Shown here: positions 1 to 10,678 of the stretch, piece after piece
Position numbering within the stretch: the first letter of the stretch is position 1
Layout of the letters: the number at the start of each line of letters is the position of its first letter
NCBI GenBank assembly: GCA_017449215.1
Contig: JAFSJY010000038.1
Coordinates: 1-64,000 of the forward strand
Length of the DNA: 64,000 nucleotides
Direction: 5' to 3'
From: Acholeplasmatales bacterium
GTDB taxonomy: Bacteria; Bacillota_I; Bacilli_A; Acholeplasmatales; Anaeroplasmataceae
Notes under the pieces: model-generated
What the model saw: the letters and a program-made list of their open reading frames with translations, nothing else
What the model was told of the DNA's origin: nothing
The model's database searches: none
Made by a program: the position numbers and the translations under genes

Positions 1-38
1 AGACTAAATGATATGTCTTTTCTATTTTTGAATGGGCG

Positions 39-91
39 AACCCTTAAGGGTTTAAGAATAACGCTACGCTTATTAGGGGACACATTCCCCT
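39..91. other. Palindrome and hairpin cluster of unknown origin
   Basis: The first 209 bases hold no convincing gene. Bases 39-52 are a perfect 14-base palindrome (AACCCTTAAGGGTT). Bases 75-80 (AGGGGA) and 86-91 (TCCCCT) form a hairpin with a 5-base loop. Between them lies an imperfect dyad around CGCTACGC. The stretch is richer in G and C than its surroundings. It could be the 3' end of an upstream gene's terminator, or a small repeat element cut by the window edge. No second copy is visible in the window. Confidence 0.4.
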
Positions 92-161
92 ATAACCCTT
101 TGTGTATTACTGTCAATTTAAATTTTACAACTGATAGTTTACTCATTGAAAAATAAATCTA

Positions 162-190
162 TTTAGTTTTCACTTTTGTTCTGCTATAAT
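162..190 (+). promoter_or_regulatory. Putative promoter of the HAD gene
   Basis: A perfect -10 box TATAAT lies at 185-190, with a weak -35 (TTTAGT, 162-167) 17 bases upstream. Transcription would begin at about 197, almost on the ribosome binding site AGGTGAG (197-203), so the leader would be very short. Confidence 0.45.
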
Positions 191-209
191 CCTATTAGGT
201 GAGATTATT

Positions 210-863
210 ATGAAAAAATTCGATGGTGTCATATTTGATATGGACGGTGTAATTTTAGATTCTGAAAAAGCTGTAATGGATGTATGGCTTTTACTTGCTA
301 AAAAATATGGATTAAATAATATGGAAGAGGCATATTTAAAATGTACTGGAGTTAATGCTCAAAAAACTAAAGAAATAATGCTAGATTATTATGGTAATGA
401 TTTTCCATATGATAAATATAGAAAAGAAGCTTCAGAAATGTTTTTTGGGAAATATAATGATTATAAAATACCATTAAAAAATGGTGTCTTTGAATTATTA
501 GATTATTTAAAGGAAAATAATAAGAAAATTATTTTATGCTCATCAACTAAAAAAGAATTAGTAACAAAAGAATTAGAGGCTAATGGTGTATTAAAATATT
601 TTGATGTGCTAGTAACTGGTGATATGGTAAATAAAAGTAAGCCTGAGCCAGATATATTTTTAAAGGCAATAGAAGAATCAAAAATAAATGTAGATAAATT
701 ATATGTTATAGAGGATTCATATAATGGTGTTAGATCAGCAAATGCTGCCAATTTAAAAACAATAATGGTTCCTGATTTAATTATGCCTGATGATGAAATG
801 AAGAAAAAGGCTTATGTTATTAAAAATAATTTATTAGAAGTAATAGATTATTTAAATGAATAA
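210..863 (+). CDS. HAD-family phosphatase / beta-phosphoglucomutase-like hydrolase
   Basis: This is a haloacid-dehalogenase superfamily enzyme of 217 residues. Motif I (DMDGVILD) is at residues 10-17 and carries the nucleophile Asp and the general acid Asp. Motif II is the Ser-Ser-Thr near residue 112, motif III the Lys in KSKPEPD, and motif IV the acidic pair in VIEDSYNG. A helical cap domain lies between motifs I and II, as in beta-phosphoglucomutase and small sugar-phosphate phosphatases. The substrate cannot be read from sequence. Start: ATG preceded by AGGTGAG at good spacing. It is the first gene of the + strand block and stands apart from the upstream palindrome region. Family assignment is firm; exact activity is open. 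Confidence 0.85.
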   Translation: MKKFDGVIFDMDGVILDSEKAVMDVWLLLAKKYGLNNMEEAYLKCTGVNAQKTKEIMLDYYGNDFPYDKYRKEASEMFFGKYNDYKIPLKNGVFELLDYLKENNKKIILCSSTKKELVTKELEANGVLKYFDVLVTGDMVNKSKPEPDIFLKAIEESKINVDKLYVIEDSYNGVRSANAANLKTIMVPDLIMPDDEMKKKAYVIKNNLLEVIDYLNE

Positions 864-893
864 TGTTGTATAATAATTTTGAGGTATAGAAAA

Positions 894-1118
894 ATGAAAA
901 GATCAAATTTAATGTTTTTAGCAGCTATAATGTTTTTTGTGGCTGGTGCTATTTTTACATTCCTAGCATGGTTTAATTATGTTGAGGGTGAAACTTCTTT
1001 ACAAAAACAAATAATATCTAGAATTGTAATATGGTCTATACCAGTTTTAGTTTGTGTTATTTTAGGAATTGTTTTTAAAATATTAGAAAAGAAAAATGGT
1101 AATGATATAGAAGATTAA
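894..1118 (+). CDS. Small two-helix membrane protein, unknown function
   Basis: This is a 74-residue protein with two hydrophobic segments (about residues 6-28 and 44-64) separated by a short polar loop, and a charged, Lys/Asn/Asp-rich C-terminal tail. The ATG at 894 is chosen because TTTGAGG (878-884) lies at ribosome-binding distance; an in-frame TTG at 879 overlaps that site. A TATAAT at 869-874 just after the HAD gene may give it its own promoter. The gene ends directly at a hairpin terminator. I recognise no family. Confidence 0.6.
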   Translation: MKRSNLMFLAAIMFFVAGAIFTFLAWFNYVEGETSLQKQIISRIVIWSIPVLVCVILGIVFKILEKKNGNDIED

Positions 1119-1144
1119 CGGCATATAAAAATGCCGTTTTCTTT
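1118..1144 (+). terminator. Intrinsic terminator
   Basis: Stem ACGGCAT (1118-1124) pairs with ATGCCGT (1131-1137) and is followed by a T-rich run. The stem starts on the last base of the preceding stop codon. Confidence 0.8.
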
Positions 1145-1158
1145 ACTTTAAAAACTAG

Positions 1159-3179
<2,021 letters not shown>

Positions 3180-3180
<1 letters not shown>

Positions 3181-3686
3181 TGAAAAAGAAAAGAAACTAC
3201 ATGTTCAAGTTTGCTTTATCATTCACAATTGTTCCGTTGTTGCCAATTGAAGTGATAGTTTGGTCTATATTTTTAACAGTTAATTATGTAAATGGTAAAA
3301 TTCAAGGAATTGATATATGGATTAATATTGGATATATGTTTATTATATTATTTGGTGTATTTCTATTTCTTTCTTTAATTGCCTTTGGAATGATAAAGCT
3401 TTATGACAAAAATAAGCTAGAATATAAAAATAATAAGATATCTAATGGCGTATTCTTTATTAAAGAAGATGATATCAAATCAATAAGAGCTAAAAGATTT
3501 ATGTTTATATATTCCTTTTCTATAACAGAAAAAATGTGGTATTTTTTACCATCATTAACTTATTATTTTTATGGAAAAGAAGAATTAATAGATTTCTTAA
3601 ATGATAATAGCTTTGTATTAAAGCATGTAAATAAAAAGGATTTAATAAAATTAGGATTAGATAATAAAATTGAGCAAATTGTTTAA
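3180..3686 (+). CDS. Membrane protein of unknown function
   Basis: This 168-residue protein has two strong hydrophobic segments (about residues 8-33 and 47-72) followed by a cytoplasmic-looking, Lys-rich domain. The alternating pattern around LEYKNNKISNGVFFIKEDDI resembles small membrane proteins that carry a PH-like fold, but the match is too weak to name. Start ATG shares a base with the ligA stop, which suggests translational coupling. It ends inside a terminator whose stem begins in the last codons. I do not recognise an orthologue. Confidence 0.6.
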
Positions 3687-3703
3687 AAATTTGCTCTTTT
3701 TTT
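3672..3703 (+). terminator. Intrinsic terminator overlapping a stop codon
   Basis: GAGCAAATT (3672-3680) pairs with AATTTGCTC (3688-3696), followed by seven T. The stop codon at 3684-3686 lies in the loop. Confidence 0.88.
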
Positions 3704-3753
3704 CAATTTTTTAATACATTATGTCTCTTATTACTATATATGGAGGAAGAGAC

Positions 3754-4722
3754 ATGAATAAAGAAATGTTAGAAAAAGATTATTTTAATGATTTAAACAA
3801 AATTAAAGAGACTATTAGACAGAATCAGAATAAAGCAATGGTATATGTTAATAGTCAAATGATAATGACCTATTATGAAATAGGTACTATTATCAATCAG
3901 CGCAAAACCTGGGGTTCAAAGTATATAGAGAATCTCGCAAATGATTTAAAAGAATATGGTAAAGGATATAGTAAAAGAAATCTAGAATATATGATGAAAT
4001 TATCTAGTGTTTTTACAAAAGACGAATTTACGCAGCAACCTGCTGCGCAAATACCATGGTATACTCTTGTTAAAATAATGTATACGTCTAAGTCTCATGA
4101 AGAGATGTTATGGTATATTAATGCCACACATAAAAATGGCTGGTCGAGGGCTATGGTAATGAACCAAATAGAGATGAAAGCTTATGAACGTTCATTAATA
4201 GAACCTAGTACTACAGAAGTGGTAAAATCAGATGATTCAATAAATGAGATATTTAAGGATACAATTGTATTAGATTTCATAGATAAGAATGATTTAAAGA
4301 CTGAAAAAGATTTAAAGAATAAAATGATAGATAATATCATTAAATTTTTAAACGAGCTTGGTCCTGGTTTTACACTTGCTGGTAAGGAATATAAATTAGT
4401 TACGCCAACAGAAAAAGAATTCTATATAGATCTATTAATGTATCATACGAAGATACATGCCTATGTAGTAATCGAAGTAAAAATTGGCGATTTTAATCCA
4501 GCTGATTTAGGACAGTTAATATTTTATGTAAATGCCATAGATGACTTAGAAAGAACTGAAGGAGATAATGAAACTATTGGTTTATTACTATGTAAGGATG
4601 CCGATAATTATGTTGCAAAGACATCACTAAATAAAAGTTTACTTAAGTTAGGAGTTTCTAAATATAAGATGATAGAAGAATTACCTGAATATTTAGAAAA
4701 AAGATTAAAAGAAATTGAATAG
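3754..4722 (+). CDS. DUF1016 / YhcG-type PD-(D/E)XK nuclease-like protein
   Basis: This 322-residue protein matches the DUF1016 (YhcG) family. An N-terminal helical domain contains the family's QQPAAQ..PW stretch near residues 93-102. The C-terminal half has a PD-(D/E)XK nuclease-like core with FYIDLLMYH and VVIEVKIG supplying the acidic and Glu-x-Lys residues, followed by LGQLIFYVNA. Such proteins are often found beside restriction-modification or phage-defence genes; here it is alone between housekeeping genes. Start: ATG at 3754 follows GGAGGAAGAG, whereas the upstream in-frame ATG at 3721 has no site. Codon choice (CGC, CAG, ACG and CTC appear) departs a little from the neighbours, which hints at transfer. 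Confidence 0.8.
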   Translation: MNKEMLEKDYFNDLNKIKETIRQNQNKAMVYVNSQMIMTYYEIGTIINQRKTWGSKYIENLANDLKEYGKGYSKRNLEYMMKLSSVFTKDEFTQQPAAQIPWYTLVKIMYTSKSHEEMLWYINATHKNGWSRAMVMNQIEMKAYERSLIEPSTTEVVKSDDSINEIFKDTIVLDFIDKNDLKTEKDLKNKMIDNIIKFLNELGPGFTLAGKEYKLVTPTEKEFYIDLLMYHTKIHAYVVIEVKIGDFNPADLGQLIFYVNAIDDLERTEGDNETIGLLLCKDADNYVAKTSLNKSLLKLGVSKYKMIEELPEYLEKRLKEIE

Positions 4723-4736
4723 AACATCTATTTTCG

Positions 4737-4775
4737 AAAGGTATAACCATTCTAGGCTATGCCTTTTAATTTTGT
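4737..4775 (+). terminator. Probable intrinsic terminator
   Basis: AAAGGTATA (4737-4745) pairs with TATGCCTTT (4758-4766) with one G-T wobble, followed by T-rich sequence. Confidence 0.6.
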
Positions 4776-4805
4776 ATTAGGAATTATATTAAAAATATGA
4801 TATAT

Positions 4806-4834
4806 TATACTAGGTATAGAATTATAATTCTATA
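4806..4834 (+). promoter_or_regulatory. uvrA promoter region with 20-base palindrome
   Basis: TATACT (4806-4811) and TATAAT (4823-4828) are candidate -10 boxes. Bases 4815-4834 form a perfect 20-base palindrome (halves TATAGAATTA / TAATTCTATA) covering the second one. It could be a repressor site for this DNA-repair gene. It does not match the usual Firmicutes LexA box (GAAC-N4-GTTC). Confidence 0.45.
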
Positions 4835-4851
4835 AAGAAAGTAGTGTTTTT

Positions 4852-7665
4852 ATGGATAAGATTATTGTAAAAGGTGCAAGAGAGAATAATTTAAAGAATA
4901 TTGATATCGAGTTACCAAAGAACAAGTTAATAGTTATGACAGGTGTTTCTGGTTCTGGTAAATCATCTTTAGCCTTTGATACAATTTATCAAGAGGGACA
5001 AAGAAGATTCGTTGAATCATTATCATCTTTTGCTAGACAATTTATAGGTGGAAATGAAAAGCCAGATGTAGATTCCATTGATGGTTTATCTCCAGCTATT
5101 TCAATTGACCAAAAGAGTGCGTCTCATAATCCTAGATCTACTGTAGGTACAGTAACAGAAATACATGATTATTTAAGAGTATTATTCGCAAGAGTTGGTA
5201 CTCCTTATTGTCCTACTCATAAAATTCCTATTTCATCACTTTCTATTGATCAAATAGTAGATAGAATAATGGAAAAGGAAGATGGAAAAAGATTATATAT
5301 TACTGCCCCTGTTGTATTTAGACAAAAGGGTGAGCATAAGGCAATCTTTGAAAAATATTTAAAGGCTGGTTATGTTAGAGCACTAGTAGATGGAGAAATG
5401 ATTGAGATTGAAAATGCTCCTGCATTAGAAAAAAATAAGAAGCATAATATCTATATAGTTCTTGAAAGATTAGTTAAAAAGGAAGGAGTAAGATCTAGAA
5501 TTTTTGACGCTGTAGAACTTGCTGTTAAGGAATCTGATGGATATTGTGTTTTATATGTAGATGATAATGAAGAATTCTATTCTACTAAATTTGCATGCCC
5601 TGAATGTGGCTATTCACTTGCTAATTTAGAGCCTAGATTATTTTCATTTAACTCACCTTTAGGTGCTTGTCCTGAATGTAATGGTTTAGGTAAGAAGCTA
5701 TCTATTTCTAAAGAATTAATTATCGATTTTGATAAATCATTAAATAATGGTGCTATCATCCCTTATAAGAATCAGGAAGCTGGTAATTTAAGTGGTGAGG
5801 AATTAAGACAAACATGTAAATATTATGCAATTGACATGGATACTAAGTTTGTTGATTTAGATAAGCATAAGCAGGATATTATTCTTTATGGTTCACCTGA
5901 TATGATTGAATATAAGATGAAATCTACAAGTGGACATAAGCATGAGAAGAAATCTTATTTTGAAGGAATCATTAATATGTTCCAAAGAAGATACAGTGAA
6001 ACTAATTCAGAATGGATTAGAGATTGGATTGAAAACTTCATGGTTGAAAATCAATGTGAGGTTTGTAAAGGAAAAAGATTAAATGATTCAGTATTAAATA
6101 TTTTTATTAATGATAAAAATTTAGCTGATGTATGTGATATGCCAATTGATAGATTATATGATTGGTTTAAGAATTTAAAGTTATCTAAGGAAAAGACTGA
6201 AATAGCTAAGCTTGCTATAAAGGAAATTACAGATAGATTACATTTCTTAATTTCAGTTGGCCTTGAATATTTAACACTTGGTAGAAGTGCTGATACTTTA
6301 TCAGGTGGTGAGGCACAGCGTATTAGATTAGCTACTCAAATTGGTTCTCAATTAACTGGTGTTTTATATGTATTAGATGAGCCATCAATTGGTCTTCATC
6401 AAAGAGACAATATGAGATTAATTAATACATTAAAGGAAATGCGTGATTTAGGTAATACATTAATCGTTGTTGAGCATGATGATGAAACAATGCTAAATTG
6501 CGATTATTTAGTTGATATTGGACCAAAAGCTGGTGTTCATGGTGGTGAGGTAGTTGCTCAGGGAACACCTGAAGAGGTAATGAAGAATCCTAATAGCTTA
6601 ACTGGTAAATACTTAAATGGAACATTAAAGATTGAGGTTCCTAAAAAGAGAAGAGATTTAAATAATGGCTTTATAGAGATTGTTGGAGCTGAAGCTAATA
6701 ACCTTAAAAAGGTAAATGTAAAAATACCAAGAGGTGTTGTTACTGTTGTAACTGGTGTATCTGGTTCTGGAAAATCATCCTTAGTAAATGAGGTATTATA
6801 TAAAAATGCCTTTGTTAAATTATATAAATCTAAAAAGACAGTGCCAGGTAAGGTAGAAAGAATAGATGGGATATCTGATTTTGAAAAGATAATTCATGTT
6901 TCTCAACAGCCTATTGGTAGAACTCCAAGATCAAATCCTGCAACCTATACTGGTGTATTTGATGATATTAGAGATTTATTTGCTCAAACAAATGACGCTA
7001 AGGTTAAGGGCTATGATAAAGGTAAGTTCTCATTCAACTCTAAGGGCGGAAGATGTGAAGCCTGTGGAGGAGATGGCGTTAAGAGAATATCAATGCAATT
7101 CCTACCAGATGTTTATGTGCCTTGTGAGGTATGTAAGGGTAAAAGATATATGTCTGAAACATTAGAGGTAAAATTTAAGGGTAAAAATATAGCCGATGTT
7201 TTGGATATGAGAGTTGAGGAAGCGTTAGAATTCTTTGATGCTATTCCTAAGATTAAATCTAAGCTACAAACAATTTATGATGTAGGCTTAGGCTATATTA
7301 AGCTTGGTCAATCATCTACTGAATTATCAGGTGGTGAGGCACAGCGTGTTAAACTAGCCTATGAGCTTCATTCAAAGATTAATAATAAAACATTATATGT
7401 AATGGATGAGCCAACTACAGGCTTACATACTGATGATATTAAAAAGCTTATGAATGTTATTAATAGAATAGCTGATACAGGAGCTACTGTAATAATTATT
7501 GAGCATAATTTAGATGTTATTAAGCTAGCAGACTATATCGTTGATATGGGACCTGATGGTGGAGATAAGGGTGGTATGGTAGTCGCTACCGGAAGACCTG
7601 AAGACATTGCTAAATGTGAAAAATCTTATACAGGAAAGTATTTAAAGAATATATTAAATAAATAA
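4852..7665 (+). CDS. uvrA: Excinuclease ABC subunit A
   Basis: UvrA is the damage-recognition ATPase of nucleotide excision repair; a dimer loads UvrB on damaged DNA. The 937-residue length is typical. Both ABC modules are complete: the first Walker A GVSGSGKSS near residue 32 and signature LSGGEAQRI near 482, the second Walker A GVSGSGKSS near 639 and signature LSGGEAQRV near 824. Zinc-binding CxxC pairs occur in the first half (CPECG, CPECN) and the second (CEACG, CEVCKG). No uvrB or uvrC is nearby. Only a weak ribosome binding site precedes the ATG. The 20-base palindrome upstream may regulate it. Confidence 0.97.
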   Translation: MDKIIVKGARENNLKNIDIELPKNKLIVMTGVSGSGKSSLAFDTIYQEGQRRFVESLSSFARQFIGGNEKPDVDSIDGLSPAISIDQKSASHNPRSTVGTVTEIHDYLRVLFARVGTPYCPTHKIPISSLSIDQIVDRIMEKEDGKRLYITAPVVFRQKGEHKAIFEKYLKAGYVRALVDGEMIEIENAPALEKNKKHNIYIVLERLVKKEGVRSRIFDAVELAVKESDGYCVLYVDDNEEFYSTKFACPECGYSLANLEPRLFSFNSPLGACPECNGLGKKLSISKELIIDFDKSLNNGAIIPYKNQEAGNLSGEELRQTCKYYAIDMDTKFVDLDKHKQDIILYGSPDMIEYKMKSTSGHKHEKKSYFEGIINMFQRRYSETNSEWIRDWIENFMVENQCEVCKGKRLNDSVLNIFINDKNLADVCDMPIDRLYDWFKNLKLSKEKTEIAKLAIKEITDRLHFLISVGLEYLTLGRSADTLSGGEAQRIRLATQIGSQLTGVLYVLDEPSIGLHQRDNMRLINTLKEMRDLGNTLIVVEHDDETMLNCDYLVDIGPKAGVHGGEVVAQGTPEEVMKNPNSLTGKYLNGTLKIEVPKKRRDLNNGFIEIVGAEANNLKKVNVKIPRGVVTVVTGVSGSGKSSLVNEVLYKNAFVKLYKSKKTVPGKVERIDGISDFEKIIHVSQQPIGRTPRSNPATYTGVFDDIRDLFAQTNDAKVKGYDKGKFSFNSKGGRCEACGGDGVKRISMQFLPDVYVPCEVCKGKRYMSETLEVKFKGKNIADVLDMRVEEALEFFDAIPKIKSKLQTIYDVGLGYIKLGQSSTELSGGEAQRVKLAYELHSKINNKTLYVMDEPTTGLHTDDIKKLMNVINRIADTGATVIIIEHNLDVIKLADYIVDMGPDGGDKGGMVVATGRPEDIAKCEKSYTGKYLKNILNK

Positions 7666-7682
7666 AATGGGTTGGTGATTTT

Positions 7683-8219
7683 ATGCCTAAGCCTAAAAAC
7701 AAAAAGGAAAAGCCTGAGGATTTCATCAAGGAAATTGATGAACAAATTAATTCAGGTAAATTAACAGAGGAAGAAAAGCGTACCTTAAATGAATTAAAAA
7801 ATATAATAAATGCTAGTATCGAAAATGGAGATTTCATTAAAAAGAAATTTACATTTAAGGTTTTCCTATTATATGTTTGTAGATACATAAGTGAATTTGC
7901 TATAGCATTCTTATTTGTTCTTGTAATGTTTGGTATTACATTCTCGTTCTTAAAGAATACGAATTATTTACCACTTATGATTGCTGGATTATCCTTAGCA
8001 TTTGGATTTGTTATTACAGGAACATTTGATTATTTAAGGCTTTTATATGATAAGATATATCTTTCTATTAAGATAATTTTAATAATATTAAAATACTTTG
8101 TATTTGCGCTTATAAATTCGCTTGTGTTTGAATTATATGATCCAATGATATTCTTATTTATAACAATATTAGTATCAGATATATGTGCATCATATGTTTC
8201 AAGAAAGCTTTTAAAATGA
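7683..8219 (+). CDS. Membrane protein with charged N-terminal domain, unknown function
   Basis: Residues 1-58 of this 178-residue protein are highly charged and helical (rich in Lys and Glu) and probably face the cytoplasm. Four hydrophobic segments follow (about residues 60-82, 88-111, 117-140 and 146-168). It sits 17 bases behind uvrA and 11 bases ahead of hprK, with no terminator on either side, so it is likely part of one transcript. The start has a modest site (GGTGAT). No family recognised. Confidence 0.6.
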   Translation: MPKPKNKKEKPEDFIKEIDEQINSGKLTEEEKRTLNELKNIINASIENGDFIKKKFTFKVFLLYVCRYISEFAIAFLFVLVMFGITFSFLKNTNYLPLMIAGLSLAFGFVITGTFDYLRLLYDKIYLSIKIILIILKYFVFALINSLVFELYDPMIFLFITILVSDICASYVSRKLLK

Positions 8220-8230
8220 TGGAGGGTTAA

Positions 8231-9160
8231 ATGGAAGAGTTTATTTCTATTGCAAAATTTAAAAAAGATAATAACTTTGAGCTAATTGCTGGTGAAAAGG
8301 GCTTAGATAATAAAATTACAGAAGATGAAATATCAAGACCAGGCCTTGAATTTGCTGGCTTCTTTGATTTCTTTGAAAGTAAAAGAGTTTTATTAATTGG
8401 TAGTAAGGATGCTTCATTCTTAGAAACATTATCAAATGATGTTAAGGCTAAAAATGTAGAAAAGATTTTTGAGCTTAATCCACCATGCTTAGTATTTTCT
8501 GAAAGAGTTAAAATTGATGAGCTATTTATTACTTATGCAGAAAAATATAATGTTCCTATCTTAAGATCTAAGCTAAGAACAACAAATACTTCATCAAAGA
8601 TTTATACTTATTTACAAGAAAAATTTGCAGAAAAGCTTTCTGTTCATGGAACATTAATGGATATTAATGGTATGGGTACACTAATCATAGGTAAGAGTGG
8701 AATCGGTAAATCAGAAACTGCCCTAGAATTAATTAGAAGAGGACATCAGCTAATTGCCGATGATTTAGTTATGATCATGGAAAAGGAGCCAGGAAATCTA
8801 ATTGGTACATCTCCAGATATTTTAAAAAGATTTATGGAAATAAGAGGTATCGGTATTGTAGATGTTATTAACATGTTTGGTGCCTCATCATATAGAGAAA
8901 GAAAGAATATTAGATTAATTGTAGAGCTTGAAAAGTGGGACGAGGGTAAATATTACGATCGCTTAGGCTTAGATAATGAAAAGATTAAATATTTCAATAC
9001 AGAAATATCTAAGGTTACTATTCCAGTATTACCAGGTCGTACAGTTTCATTACTAGTTGAGTCTGCGGCTATGAATGAAAAATTAAAATTATTAGGTCAT
9101 AATTCTGCAGAAGAATTTGTATCAAAGGTAGATAGAAAGGCATCAAATAAGGGTGAATAA
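8231..9160 (+). CDS. hprK: HPr kinase/phosphorylase
   Basis: HprK phosphorylates HPr on Ser46 when glycolytic intermediates are high and removes the phosphate by phosphorolysis, releasing pyrophosphate. It is the sensor enzyme of catabolite repression in low-GC Gram-positives. The 309-residue length is typical. The N-terminal domain (1-130) precedes a catalytic domain with Walker A GKSGIGKS at 154-161, the acidic motif ADDLV near 176 and the family signature EIRGIGIVDV at about 203-212. A ribosome binding site (GGAGG) precedes the ATG. The next gene carries a PpaX-like phosphatase domain, the expected pyrophosphate-removing partner, and a CcpA-like regulator lies at 55.1 kb. Confidence 0.97.
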   Translation: MEEFISIAKFKKDNNFELIAGEKGLDNKITEDEISRPGLEFAGFFDFFESKRVLLIGSKDASFLETLSNDVKAKNVEKIFELNPPCLVFSERVKIDELFITYAEKYNVPILRSKLRTTNTSSKIYTYLQEKFAEKLSVHGTLMDINGMGTLIIGKSGIGKSETALELIRRGHQLIADDLVMIMEKEPGNLIGTSPDILKRFMEIRGIGIVDVINMFGASSYRERKNIRLIVELEKWDEGKYYDRLGLDNEKIKYFNTEISKVTIPVLPGRTVSLLVESAAMNEKLKLLGHNSAEEFVSKVDRKASNKGE

Positions 9161-9161
9161 T

Positions 9162-10676
9162 ATGTTTAATTATATAAATCCAACATTCCCCTTATTTGGC
9201 TTAAATATATCTTGGTATGCAGTATGTATTTTAATTGGTGTAATAATCGCTGTAATTCTAGGCTTAAAAGAGGGTAGAAGACTTGGTGTTTCATCAGATT
9301 CAATTTATATTGGTTTAGCTATAATTTTACCTTCCGCAATAATTGGTGCGAGACTTTGGTATGTAATATTTAACGCTAGTGATTTTAATTCTTTCGCGGA
9401 AATAATCGGTTTTAGAAATGGTGAATTTATAGGACTTGCTGGTCTTGCGATTCAGGGTGGTGTTTTAGTTACATGTATTATAGCACCTATCTATTGTAAA
9501 GTAAGAAAGATACCAATGTATCGTATTTTAGACCTAATCGCTCCAGGATTATTCGTTGGCCAGATTTGTGGTAGATGGGGTAATTTCTTTAATAGAGAGC
9601 TATATGGTCCATCTGTAGAAGCTGAGTGGTTCCAAAATGTATTAAAGATTTTTGGTGACCAAATGTACATTAATGGTGCCTATAGACATCCAGTATTTTT
9701 ATATGAAGGATTATTAAATTTAGTATGCTTAGTATTTATGCTTGTCATTAGAAGAAAGAATAAGAAGTATCTTAATTCTGGTGATATGATTGGTATTTAT
9801 TTAACTTGGTATGGCTGTGTAAGAATATTTACAGAATCATTAAGATTAAAAAGTGGAGTTGCAGAGCCTTTAATGGCAGGTCCTATTCCTGTTTCAATTT
9901 TACTATCTATTATCTTTATTATCGTTGGCATTTCATTCCTAGTATTAAAGAGAGTATTAGGTGGTAAGAAAATTAAGGGTAAGGTTATTTTCCCTACTGA
10001 AATTAAATATGCTGATTTATTAGCGGAAATTGAGAATAATAGATTCGATACTATTTTATTTGATTTAGATGGTACATTATTAAATAGTCAGGAATGGATA
10101 ACTAGGTCTTTTGAGCATACATTCCAAAAATTTAGACCAGATTTAGAAATAACTGAAGAGGAATATGTTTCATTCTTTGGTCCTACATTATATCAAACAT
10201 TCTCTAAATATAGCGATAATGAGGAAGAAATTAATGAAATGATTGCTTATTATAGAGAGTATAACGTTGCTGGATATGATGAAAATGTTAAGCTATTTCC
10301 TACTGTAAAGGAAACAATTAAGATTTTACATAGAAAGGGATATAAGCTAGGTATTGTATCTTCTAAGAAGAAGGATTTAGTAGAGCATACAATTGAATTA
10401 TTTGGATTAACTGATTATATTGATTTAATCATTGGCCAAGGTGATTTTGAAAAGCCAAAGCCAGATCCAGAAAGTATATTAATGGCAATTAATAAGCTTG
10501 AATCTAAAAATACATTATATGTAGGTGATACATTAAGTGATATGAAGGCAGCTAAAGCCGCTAATGCTAAAGCATGTGGTGTATTATATTCTGCAAGTAT
10601 TGAGGATTTATTAGATGAAAAGCCAGATTATGTTATTAAAAATATGTCACAATTAACAGAAATTTGTGGTGAATAA
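9162..10676 (+). CDS. lgt: Fusion: prolipoprotein diacylglyceryl transferase + PpaX-like HAD phosphatase
   Basis: One 504-residue reading frame joins two enzymes. Residues 1 to about 267 are Lgt, a multi-pass membrane enzyme that transfers diacylglycerol from phosphatidylglycerol to the lipobox cysteine of prolipoproteins; its signature GRWGNFFNRELYG lies at about 137-149. Residues about 295-504 are a HAD phosphatase with motif I FDLDGT, a Ser-Ser motif II (IVSSKK), Lys in KPKPDPE and motif IV VGDTLSDM. In Bacillus subtilis the separate genes hprK, lgt and ppaX stand in this order, and PpaX hydrolyses the pyrophosphate made by HprK. The fused half is therefore probably PpaX held at the membrane; that is inference. 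The ATG at 9162 follows GGGTG; an in-frame GTG at 9153 overlaps that site. Confidence 0.93.
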   Translation: MFNYINPTFPLFGLNISWYAVCILIGVIIAVILGLKEGRRLGVSSDSIYIGLAIILPSAIIGARLWYVIFNASDFNSFAEIIGFRNGEFIGLAGLAIQGGVLVTCIIAPIYCKVRKIPMYRILDLIAPGLFVGQICGRWGNFFNRELYGPSVEAEWFQNVLKIFGDQMYINGAYRHPVFLYEGLLNLVCLVFMLVIRRKNKKYLNSGDMIGIYLTWYGCVRIFTESLRLKSGVAEPLMAGPIPVSILLSIIFIIVGISFLVLKRVLGGKKIKGKVIFPTEIKYADLLAEIENNRFDTILFDLDGTLLNSQEWITRSFEHTFQKFRPDLEITEEEYVSFFGPTLYQTFSKYSDNEEEINEMIAYYREYNVAGYDENVKLFPTVKETIKILHRKGYKLGIVSSKKKDLVEHTIELFGLTDYIDLIIGQGDFEKPKPDPESILMAINKLESKNTLYVGDTLSDMKAAKAANAKACGVLYSASIEDLLDEKPDYVIKNMSQLTEICGE

Positions 10677-10678
10677 TT

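Noticed and set aside
8-110. Insertion sequence end at the left edge
   Set aside because: No transposase fragment or target duplication is visible. Kept only as an unexplained palindrome cluster.
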